Notes under the pieces: model-generated
What the model was told of the DNA's origin: nothing
Seen by the model: the letters and a program-made list of their open reading frames with translations, nothing else
Databases searched by the model: none
Translations under genes and position numbers: made by a program
DNA from: Nitrospirota bacterium
GTDB taxonomy: Bacteria; Nitrospirota; Nitrospiria; Nitrospirales; UBA8639
Direction of reading: 5' to 3'
NCBI GenBank assembly: GCA_003228495.1
Contig: QIDY01000181.1
Span: 1-5,114, forward strand
Length of the DNA: 5,114 nucleotides
Shown: positions 1 through 5,114 of the stretch, in pieces
Layout of the letters: every line of letters starts with the position of its first letter
Numbering within the stretch: the first letter of the stretch is position 1

Positions 1-2
1 AC

Positions 3-533
3 GACCCTACTATTGAAGCAGGCAAGATTGAGAAAGTTCTCAAAATGCGAAAGGCCAGATCGCAGCAGGGTAAAGCTGAGGAGCTGATTGCAAGGGCAAA
101 AGCATTGGATGAACGGGCGAAGGCGATTTCGAAGCTATTGAGGTCACTGGGAGCTGTCGCAAAAGTAGCAGTCGTAGAGGATGCAGGTGCAACATCAGGA
201 GCAGCCTCTGGCGATATTGTGGCCTTGGGGAAAGAACAATGGGAGCTACAAGAATGCTACAACTGTCATAAATTATTTGGGTCCGGTGGAAAAAAACGTG
301 GGCCTGTGATGGATAACATAGGGAACCTCATGACACCTGAGCAATTGAAGGAGAAACTTCTTTATCCCAAGAAGTGGAAAGCGGAAGGTTTCGACAAGCA
401 ATACAAAAAAGGCAAAATGCCGGATAAATATCGTGATCTGATGTTTGATGAAGAGGTTGATGCCTTGATAGCCTTTCTGGCGACCTTGAAAGATACCTCG
501 GTAAATACCCCAAAACCGATAAAAATGTATTAG
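3..533 (+). CDS. c-type cytochrome of the bc complex, 3' part only (5' end outside window)
   Basis: Periplasmic class I-like c-type cytochrome, probably the electron-accepting heme subunit of the bc complex encoded downstream. The reading frame is open to the window edge; the first in-frame ATG (45) gives a protein without a signal peptide, which a c-type cytochrome needs for export and heme attachment, so the true start almost certainly lies upstream. Numbering from the ATG at 45, CYNCH (residues 71-75, bases 255-269) is the covalent heme site, and Met125 in KGKMPDKY (bases 417-419) is the likely sixth ligand. A C-terminal helix (about 134-149) closes the cytochrome fold. Residues 1-45 are Lys/Glu/Ala-rich and probably helical, followed by an Ala/Gly/Ser-rich linker, suggesting a tether or the junction to a further domain upstream, possibly a second heme domain. 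The gene ends in tandem TAG stops (531-536), 28 bases before the Rieske ATG. Seen: heme motif and open 5' frame. Inferred: role as bc-complex cytochrome c. Confidence 0.85.
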   Translation, partial: DPTIEAGKIEKVLKMRKARSQQGKAEELIARAKALDERAKAISKLLRSLGAVAKVAVVEDAGATSGAASGDIVALGKEQWELQECYNCHKLFGSGGKKRGPVMDNIGNLMTPEQLKEKLLYPKKWKAEGFDKQYKKGKMPDKYRDLMFDEEVDALIAFLATLKDTSVNTPKPIKMY

Positions 534-543
534 TAGTTGCGAC

Positions 544-548
544 AAGGA
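544..548 (+). promoter_or_regulatory. Shine-Dalgarno-like AAGGA bearing on the Rieske start choice
   Basis: AAGGA lies between the tandem stops of the cytochrome c gene and the Rieske gene. It sits one base from the in-frame TTG at 550, too close to serve it, and 13 bases from the ATG at 562, long but workable. The ATG is therefore preferred. Confidence 0.4.
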
Positions 549-561
549 CTTGTCTCTCGTT

Positions 562-1506
562 ATGCAACCAAAACTAACCGCCAAAGCTCTCTGTGGTGAC
601 CAGGAAGTCGGAAAGGTTTCCAAAGTTATTGTTGATCCACTGTCACATGAAGTCAGTCATGTTGTTGTGAGGGAAATGGGAGCTCAGGGAATTGATCGTC
701 AGATCCCTATTGGACAAGTGCAACAGGTGGTGAGTGAAGAGGAAGTTATTCTCCGATGTTCGCCAGAAGAGTTTGTGCAATTTCCCGCCATTGAACGAGA
801 TCAGTATGTCACGATCCATGACGTAGAAATTGCGCATTTGGAGGATCATCTTCATGTGGAACCAGGAGAGGTGTTGGTGCCGCTTCCCCGCCTGGAACAA
901 GGTGTTCCACGAAGAACTTTTTTTAACAATATGACCCATGCGATTGGGGCACTTATTGCACTCCCGCTGGCATATCCGGTTTTGAAATTCTTGATGAAGC
1001 CCATGTATAGACCTTTTGATAATGCCTGGTTTTCTGTTGGGAATGTGAAGAAAATAAAAAAGGAAAATATCGGCTTTCAATTTAAGTTTAGGCGAGGCTT
1101 TAAAGAAGCCTTTATGCCGGAGCAGCAAATTGAAAAAAATATTTGGATTGTGAAAGCGACACCTGAAGTCCAAAAGGCGGTGTATGGTGGGAAGGACTCA
1201 AAATTTTTCGATAATAAAGGCGAATTACTTCATGTGAATAAAGCCAATTCTCCGTACATCGGATTTTCTGGGAAGTGCCCTCATTTAGGGTGTGGGTATA
1301 AATGGAGAAGAACGAAGAGTAATCCTGATGGAGTGTTTCTCTGTCCTTGTCATTTGAGCCTTTATGATGAAGCTGGGAAAGTCCTTAGTGGCCCAGCCCC
1401 TCGGGGTTTGGATGTCCTGCCTCTTAAAGTTGATGCCGCCGGAGAAATCCAAATTGTCGATATCGAGTACAAGGCTGGCGTAAAGGATCAAGTCCGCCTC
1501 CTTTGA
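562..1506 (+). CDS. qcrA: Rieske [2Fe-2S] protein of a bc/b6f-type complex with N-terminal PRC-barrel domain
   Basis: Iron-sulfur subunit passing electrons from quinol at the cytochrome b Qo site to cytochrome c. The protein is 314 aa from ATG 562; an in-frame TTG at 550 would add four residues. Residues about 1-75 look like a PRC-barrel (G-x-EVGKVSKVIVDPLSHEVSHVVV pattern, then an IPI-x-QV strand and a VSEEEVIL strand). RRTFF (117-121) followed by a hydrophobic stretch (about 124-145) looks like a Tat-type signal anchor. The Rieske fold follows (about 155-305): CPHLGC (239-244) and CPCH (261-264) give ligands Cys239, His241, Cys261 and His264 with a Cys244-Cys263 disulfide, then the Pro loop SGPAP (276-280). 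Ser266 and Tyr268 match the residues that hydrogen-bond the cluster in mitochondrial Rieske proteins. The length well exceeds the usual 160-200 aa of simple Rieske subunits because of the front domain. It lies 33 bases before cytochrome b. The Rieske identity is certain; the PRC-barrel call rests on pattern alone, and its function here is unknown. Confidence 0.95.
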   Translation: MQPKLTAKALCGDQEVGKVSKVIVDPLSHEVSHVVVREMGAQGIDRQIPIGQVQQVVSEEEVILRCSPEEFVQFPAIERDQYVTIHDVEIAHLEDHLHVEPGEVLVPLPRLEQGVPRRTFFNNMTHAIGALIALPLAYPVLKFLMKPMYRPFDNAWFSVGNVKKIKKENIGFQFKFRRGFKEAFMPEQQIEKNIWIVKATPEVQKAVYGGKDSKFFDNKGELLHVNKANSPYIGFSGKCPHLGCGYKWRRTKSNPDGVFLCPCHLSLYDEAGKVLSGPAPRGLDVLPLKVDAAGEIQIVDIEYKAGVKDQVRLL

Positions 1507-1524
1507 GAAGCCTTCAATTCATTC

Positions 1525-1529
1525 AAGGA
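1525..1529 (+). promoter_or_regulatory. Shine-Dalgarno site for cytochrome b
   Basis: AAGGA ten bases before the ATG at 1540 supports that start for the cytochrome b gene. Confidence 0.55.
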
Positions 1530-1539
1530 ATTATCCTTC

Positions 1540-2652
1540 ATGCAGCAGGAATCTCAGCCCGTCCATCAACCGAATCCATTCGAAAAAGTTATTGAATTCG
1601 TTGATGAGCGGGTCGGTCTGAAAACGATTCAGGCCAAAATGATGAATGAGCCGATCCCTGGCGGTTCCAGGTGGGCCTATGCCTTTGGATCGGTTCTCCT
1701 TTTCATTTTTATCCTGCAAGTGGTCACTGGGATCTTACTGATGTTTTATTACGTCCCCAGTACCGACCATGCCTACGACAGCACCCAGTATATCATCCAC
1801 GAAGTCGACTATGGATGGTTTCTCCTGAGTTACCATTTTTGGGGATCGTCAGCGATGGTGGTGATGGTGTTTGCCCATATGTCGCAAGTGTTTTTGTGGG
1901 GAGCCTATAAAAAGCCAAGAGAATTGGTATGGCTGGTTGGATTAGCTCTCTTCGGGATTGTGATGGGGTTCGGGTTTACCGGATATTTATTGCCATGGGA
2001 TCAACGGGCCTATTGGGCCACTGTGGTTGGCGTAGAAATCATGGATAAAACCCCAATTATTGGGGATTTCATGGCCAGATTTTTGAAAGGTGGCCCCACT
2101 CCCGGTCAGATGACGTTGAGCCGATTTTTTGTGATTCATGTGATGGTCTTGCCCGCAGCGCTCATGGGTTTAGCGGGCCTGCATATCTTCTTATTTAGAA
2201 AAGCTGGCCCTGCAGGGCCCTTCCGGGGGACTCCAGAAGAGCTGAAGGCCAAGACAGACTATTTCTTTCCTCGTCAAATTTGGAAAGATATCGTGGCCAT
2301 GGCCAGCGTGTTTCTGATCATCTGTTCATTGGCATTCATTGAGCCGGTGGTTTTGCTAGAGCAAGCTACGCCTGATCCAGGCGATTACCATCCTGAGCCT
2401 GAATGGTATTTTCTCTTTCTCTTTCAATTGCTTCGTCTTAAAATATTTGGTGGGGAACTGGGACAATTGATGGGGGCCATGGTGCTTCCCGGAGCCTTTA
2501 TGGCCTTTTTGGCAGCCCTTCCCTTTATTGATACTAAGCCTGAACGCAATCTCTTCAAGCGACCCATAGCCCTGATTGGCTGGATTGCCGTTATGGTCTT
2601 TATTTTGGTGTTTACGTGGTCAGCTATCATTAATCGTGAATTCCTGGATTAA
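1540..2652 (+). CDS. qcrB: cytochrome b of a bc/b6f-type complex (b6 and subunit IV fused)
   Basis: Membrane subunit that oxidises quinol at the Qo site and carries two b hemes across the membrane; 370 aa. The N-terminal half has four helices with bis-His ligands His99/His113 and His200/His215. The second pair is 15 residues apart, as in b6f and many Gram-positive complexes, not 14 as in mitochondrial cytochrome b. GYLLPWDQRAYWA (148-160) is the conserved segment after helix C. The C-terminal half resembles b6f subunit IV: PEWY Qo motif at 287-290 and three helices (about 251-274, 309-331, 342-361), giving seven in all instead of eight. At the position of the b6 cysteine that binds heme ci covalently, YAFG (47-50) has Ala48, so that extra heme is probably absent; the only Cys in the protein is residue 262. 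It sits between the Rieske gene and a membrane-protein gene that starts 13 bases after its stop. Family identity is firm; the quinone used cannot be told from sequence alone. Confidence 0.97.
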   Translation: MQQESQPVHQPNPFEKVIEFVDERVGLKTIQAKMMNEPIPGGSRWAYAFGSVLLFIFILQVVTGILLMFYYVPSTDHAYDSTQYIIHEVDYGWFLLSYHFWGSSAMVVMVFAHMSQVFLWGAYKKPRELVWLVGLALFGIVMGFGFTGYLLPWDQRAYWATVVGVEIMDKTPIIGDFMARFLKGGPTPGQMTLSRFFVIHVMVLPAALMGLAGLHIFLFRKAGPAGPFRGTPEELKAKTDYFFPRQIWKDIVAMASVFLIICSLAFIEPVVLLEQATPDPGDYHPEPEWYFLFLFQLLRLKIFGGELGQLMGAMVLPGAFMAFLAALPFIDTKPERNLFKRPIALIGWIAVMVFILVFTWSAIINREFLD

Positions 2653-2665
2653 ATCGACTCTGCCA

Positions 2666-3544
2666 ATGCCCATGTCGAATATTAAATTAGGCCTTCTTGT
2701 TTTTTGGCCCACCTTTTGGACGGGGTTTCCCATCAAAATGGTGTTCTTCCTGTTGCTGTTGGCGGCGCACATGCACCCTTGGGAAGGGGCGGGGTTTTTC
2801 CTGTTGTTATTAGTGTCCATCCCTATTGATATTTGGGCCTTAGGGCTTTGCGCCAGAACCGTGTTCATTGACCGCCTCAAGGTAGATCCACAACCAGGTT
2901 TTGGGCTGAATCTCTGGATTCGCTGGGCGGCGTATTCCGCCGTCGCCCTTTCCCTCATAAAGTTTATCGTTTCTGAGACAACTGGATTAGCAAAATCTGT
3001 CACATCCAGCATTGTTCATTCTTTCAAAGAAGGCCTCTATCCAGCTCTGGGCGTTGCGGAACAGATTACTCTGGAGTTAGTCATGTGGGGGAGTGTTTCT
3101 ACCCTTGTTCTTATTCTCTGTATCCTCGGCTGGTTGTATGGACTTGGGTGGCTGACCCAACCCTTTGTCAGAAATGCTCGACCTCTCGATGGAACGGTTG
3201 AGGATCAAGCCAATTTTTGGGATTCCTTGCGTATTCCCAAAGATCAACCGCTTCTGTTGACTGCCTTTACTGGCGCTGGTGTGGTTCTGGTCTTTGTCTT
3301 CTGGACTCTGTTACCCTCAACGACCCCTCATCCCCATGAAGAGTATGAATTTATCTCAGAGGGGGAAAAAGACGAGAAGATCATACCCAAAAAAGTGCTA
3401 AAAGAAGCCGAGAAGGTGTTGGCTAAAGCAGAATTGGTTGTAAAAAAACTTGAGGAAGAAAAGAGCGGTGAATCGAAAGATTCCAATGACCAGAAGGCAA
3501 CCGAACCTACTGCAGAAAAGTCGGAGCTAGAGAAAAAGAAATAA
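2666..3544 (+). CDS. unrecognised multi-pass membrane protein of the bc/bd-like operon, Lys/Glu-rich C-terminal tail
   Basis: I do not recognise this family. From ATG 2666 the protein has 292 aa; ATG 2672 is an equal alternative, while in-frame GTG 2636 and TTG 2576 would overlap cytochrome b. No clear Shine-Dalgarno precedes any of them, so translation is probably coupled to cytochrome b, which stops 13 bases upstream. Hydrophobic segments lie at about 22-37, 43-62, 84-103, 134-160 and 195-217. Positive residues cluster in the loops at 64-86 and 165-192, which predicts a cytoplasmic N-terminus and a periplasmic C-terminus. After the last helix comes a PHPHEE segment (221-226) and a tail (about 235-292) rich in Lys and Glu, probably a long helix that becomes disordered. 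No heme c motif is present. The two His at 222 and 224 or a few membrane His could bind metal, but nothing shows it. Position between cytochrome b and the bd-like gene suggests an accessory or linking subunit of that assembly. Confidence 0.85.
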   Translation: MPMSNIKLGLLVFWPTFWTGFPIKMVFFLLLLAAHMHPWEGAGFFLLLLVSIPIDIWALGLCARTVFIDRLKVDPQPGFGLNLWIRWAAYSAVALSLIKFIVSETTGLAKSVTSSIVHSFKEGLYPALGVAEQITLELVMWGSVSTLVLILCILGWLYGLGWLTQPFVRNARPLDGTVEDQANFWDSLRIPKDQPLLLTAFTGAGVVLVFVFWTLLPSTTPHPHEEYEFISEGEKDEKIIPKKVLKEAEKVLAKAELVVKKLEEEKSGESKDSNDQKATEPTAEKSELEKKK

Positions 3545-3568
3545 AGAAAATTTCATTGAAATTTTTCT
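3545..3568 (+). repeat. AT-rich inverted repeat (possible hairpin) after the membrane-protein gene
   Basis: AGAAAATTTC (3545-3554) pairs with GAAATTTTTCT (3558-3568) with one bulged T and a three-base loop, directly after the TAA. The stem is nearly all A-T and no separate T-run follows it, so it is a poor intrinsic terminator. It could slow transcription or be an mRNA processing or stability site. The rest of the gap to the next gene (3569-3653) holds no convincing promoter that I can see. Confidence 0.35.
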
Positions 3569-3639
3569 GACCTAAAGAGGAATGCGGCATGCGATGTAGG
3601 TATGCAAAACTGGATTTTGTGCTTATACATGAACGAGTG

Positions 3640-3646
3640 AAGGGGG
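3640..3646 (+). promoter_or_regulatory. Shine-Dalgarno site for the bd-like gene
   Basis: AAGGGGG seven bases before ATG 3654 is the strongest ribosome-binding site in the window. With the in-frame TGA at 3630-3632 upstream, it fixes the start of the bd-like gene at 3654. Confidence 0.75.
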
Positions 3647-3653
3647 CCTAGTT

Positions 3654-5114
3654 ATGAAATCGGCAGGCCAAATACAACAATCAAGCGTGCCCAGGTTCTT
3701 GGAAAAGATGCCAACGATTTTTAAATGGGTGAGTTTCTTCTCGGTGCTATTGCTTCCAGTGATAGCGATGGCAGCCGGTGCGGAGACCAAAGCCATGTCA
3801 GTAGAGTATCGTGATGTTCCAGGAATTGGCAGTCGAAATTTGATATGGATTGTCGCACAGCAACATCTCCTGCTGGCTGGGTTCGTTTTGGGTGTGCCGA
3901 TTTTTGCGTGGGTCTGTGAGATTGTCGGTTGGAAAACCAAGGAAGCTCGCTATGACAAGCTAGCCAAAGAATTTACAAAGCTTCTTACCTCAGCCTATGC
4001 CACCACCGCCCTCTTTGGTGGGATTCTTCTCTTTCTGCTCATTGGCTTGTATCCAAAGCTCATGGCCTATTTGACCGATATGTTCTTTCCCTCTTTTATG
4101 GTGTACTGCCTCCTGTTTTTAGCAGAGACAGCCGTGCTGTATATGTATTGGTACGGATGGGATTATATGCAGGGGAATAAAAAGGCCTTTCATCTGTTTT
4201 TAGGATTTCTCTTGAATTTATTTGCCCTTGGTATCATGGCCATTCCAAACTCATGGGCCACATTTCAGGCGAGTCCTGTTGTCGTGGCAGATGGAGATGC
4301 ATGGGTGAGAGCTTGGGCTGCTATGCAGAACCCAACATGGATGCCGGTCAACATTCATCGCTTCATCGCGAATATAGTTCTGGGTGGGTTTATCGTAGGA
4401 GCCTATGCAGGAATACGATATCTGTTGGCGGTCTCACAGGAAGAGCGCGAGCACTATGATTGGATGGGGTATGTGGGTAATTTTATCGGGGTGTTCGGCA
4501 TGCTGCCCCTCCCTTTTGCCGGCTATTGGCTCATGCGGGAAGTCTATCAATACAACCAGCAGATGGGTATTACCCTCATGGGTGGATTCCTGGCGTGGCT
4601 GTTTATTCTGCAAGCCATGCTCATAGGTGTCCTCTTTCTGGGAGCGAATTATTACTTTTGGATGGGCATCACCCATCGAATACCCGGGTCTGAAAAGCAG
4701 TATAAAAAGCCGATCATGGCCATGCTTGTGGTCTTGTTGCTTTGTCTTGGCGTGTGGATGACTCCCCATACTTTGGTGGCGAGCTTGGTGGAAGCCCAAA
4801 AAATGGGCGGAACACACCATCCTCTGCTTGGAGTGTTCGGCGTCATGTCGGCCAAAATGACGGTGGCCAATATCATGATCCTCGTGACATTTATGAGTTT
4901 TATCATGTATTGGCGCGCGGGAAAACAAGAAACCGCAGGGTGGGCCAAAGCGGCAAAAGTCATCATGAATACCTTGTTGGCTATTGCTGGTATTGCGGTC
5001 ATTGGTTTAGGCGTATGGGGTTATTTTGTACCGGCCATTATTCGTATTAATTATTTCTCCGTGTGGCAAGTCCTTATTGTGCTCTTTATTATGGTGACCT
5101 TTACGCCGTTGACC
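3654..5114 (+). CDS. cytochrome bd-like subunit I without Q-loop, 3' end outside window
   Basis: Polytopic membrane protein related to CydA; 487 codons are visible and the frame is open at the window end. Matches to CydA by eye: His71 in VAQQHLLLAG for the b595 ligand His19; Glu158 for Glu107 (87 against 88 residues after the His); GWD 168-170; NSW 199-201 for the NGW segment; His235 in VNIHRFIAN for the b558 ligand His186 (164 against 167 after the first His); Met309 in TLMGGFLAWLFI as a candidate for Met393. Between His235 and Met309 are 74 residues against 207 in E. coli, so the periplasmic quinol-binding Q-loop is missing. Glu99 is replaced by Val150, and the GRQPW signature is absent, with TPHTL (370-374) in about that place. 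About 50 extra N-terminal residues hold a hydrophobic segment (24-41) ending AMA-AGAE, like a signal peptide. Two extra His groups (372; 388-389) follow. Known from memory: such bd-like proteins occur in Nitrospira. Inferred: oxidase or electron-transfer subunit linked to the bc complex rather than a quinol oxidase. Confidence 0.85.
   Translation, partial: MKSAGQIQQSSVPRFLEKMPTIFKWVSFFSVLLLPVIAMAAGAETKAMSVEYRDVPGIGSRNLIWIVAQQHLLLAGFVLGVPIFAWVCEIVGWKTKEARYDKLAKEFTKLLTSAYATTALFGGILLFLLIGLYPKLMAYLTDMFFPSFMVYCLLFLAETAVLYMYWYGWDYMQGNKKAFHLFLGFLLNLFALGIMAIPNSWATFQASPVVVADGDAWVRAWAAMQNPTWMPVNIHRFIANIVLGGFIVGAYAGIRYLLAVSQEEREHYDWMGYVGNFIGVFGMLPLPFAGYWLMREVYQYNQQMGITLMGGFLAWLFILQAMLIGVLFLGANYYFWMGITHRIPGSEKQYKKPIMAMLVVLLLCLGVWMTPHTLVASLVEAQKMGGTHHPLLGVFGVMSAKMTVANIMILVTFMSFIMYWRAGKQETAGWAKAAKVIMNTLLAIAGIAVIGLGVWGYFVPAIIRINYFSVWQVLIVLFIMVTFTPLT

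Noticed and set aside
45..47. ATG at 45 as the true start of the cytochrome c gene
   Set aside because: It would give a c-type cytochrome without a signal peptide, and the frame stays open to the window edge.
643..1173. Minus-strand open frame of 176 codons opposite the Rieske gene
   Set aside because: It is the antisense of a well-supported coding frame and shows no recognisable motif.
2206..2219. Perfect 14-base palindrome GGCCCTGCAGGGCC
   Set aside because: It lies inside cytochrome b and encodes the Gly-Pro-Ala-Gly-Pro loop, so codon content explains it; no partner repeat seen.
2576..2665. Upstream TTG or GTG starts for the membrane-protein gene, giving an overlap with cytochrome b
   Set aside because: The overlapping part is an out-of-frame reading of the cytochrome b C-terminus and has no ribosome-binding site; the ATG at 2666 is simpler.
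3624..3630. TATACAT as a -10 promoter element for the bd-like gene
   Set aside because: No acceptable -35 hexamer at 16-18 bases upstream; such a match is expected by chance in AT-rich sequence.
3629..3640. Mini-ORF ATG AAC GAG TGA just upstream of the bd-like gene
   Set aside because: Three codons with no ribosome-binding site; its end overlaps the Shine-Dalgarno of the real gene, but nothing supports translation.
4434..5002. Long minus-strand and shifted-frame open frames over the bd-like gene
   Set aside because: Their translations lack domain character, and the plus-strand frame from 3654 encodes a continuous polytopic membrane protein with CydA-like motifs.

Overview
The window carries part of a single plus-strand respiratory operon of five genes. 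It encodes a quinol:electron-acceptor oxidoreductase of the cytochrome bc/b6f class and a divergent cytochrome bd-like protein. The set (c-type cytochrome, Rieske protein, b6-type cytochrome b, an unrecognised membrane protein, and a bd-like subunit I without a Q-loop) most resembles what I recall from Nitrospira (Nitrospirota, nitrite-oxidising bacteria). There, bd-like proteins have been discussed as candidate terminal oxidases in place of heme-copper oxidases. The base composition looks close to half G+C by eye, lower than many terrestrial Nitrospira, so a marine Nitrospira or a related lineage would fit. The taxonomic call is an inference from gene content, not from a marker gene.

Layout. 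3-533: the 3' part of a c-type cytochrome gene (one CxxCH and a Met ligand visible; the 5' end is outside the window). 562-1506: a Rieske iron-sulfur protein with a PRC-barrel domain fused in front of its membrane anchor. 1540-2652: a full-length cytochrome b with b6-type heme-ligand spacing and a fused subunit-IV-like C-terminal half. 2666-3544: a membrane protein of unknown family with about five helices and a Lys/Glu-rich C-terminal tail. 3545-3653: a 109-base gap with an AT-rich hairpin and a good Shine-Dalgarno. 3654-5114 and onward: a bd-like subunit I, cut by the window end. No RNA genes, mobile elements or CRISPR arrays were seen, no gene was found on the minus strand, and no stretch over 300 bases lacks a gene.

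How the parts could work together. Cytochrome b and the Rieske protein would oxidise quinol at a Qo site, where the PEWY motif is intact. The c-type cytochrome would accept electrons from the Rieske cluster. The bd-like protein keeps recognisable counterparts of the b-heme ligands of CydA but lacks the quinol-binding Q-loop and the GRQPW signature. It may therefore exchange electrons with the bc part or with cytochrome c rather than oxidise quinol itself. The most interesting hypothesis is that all five gene products form one membrane assembly joining a bc-type complex to a bd-like module.
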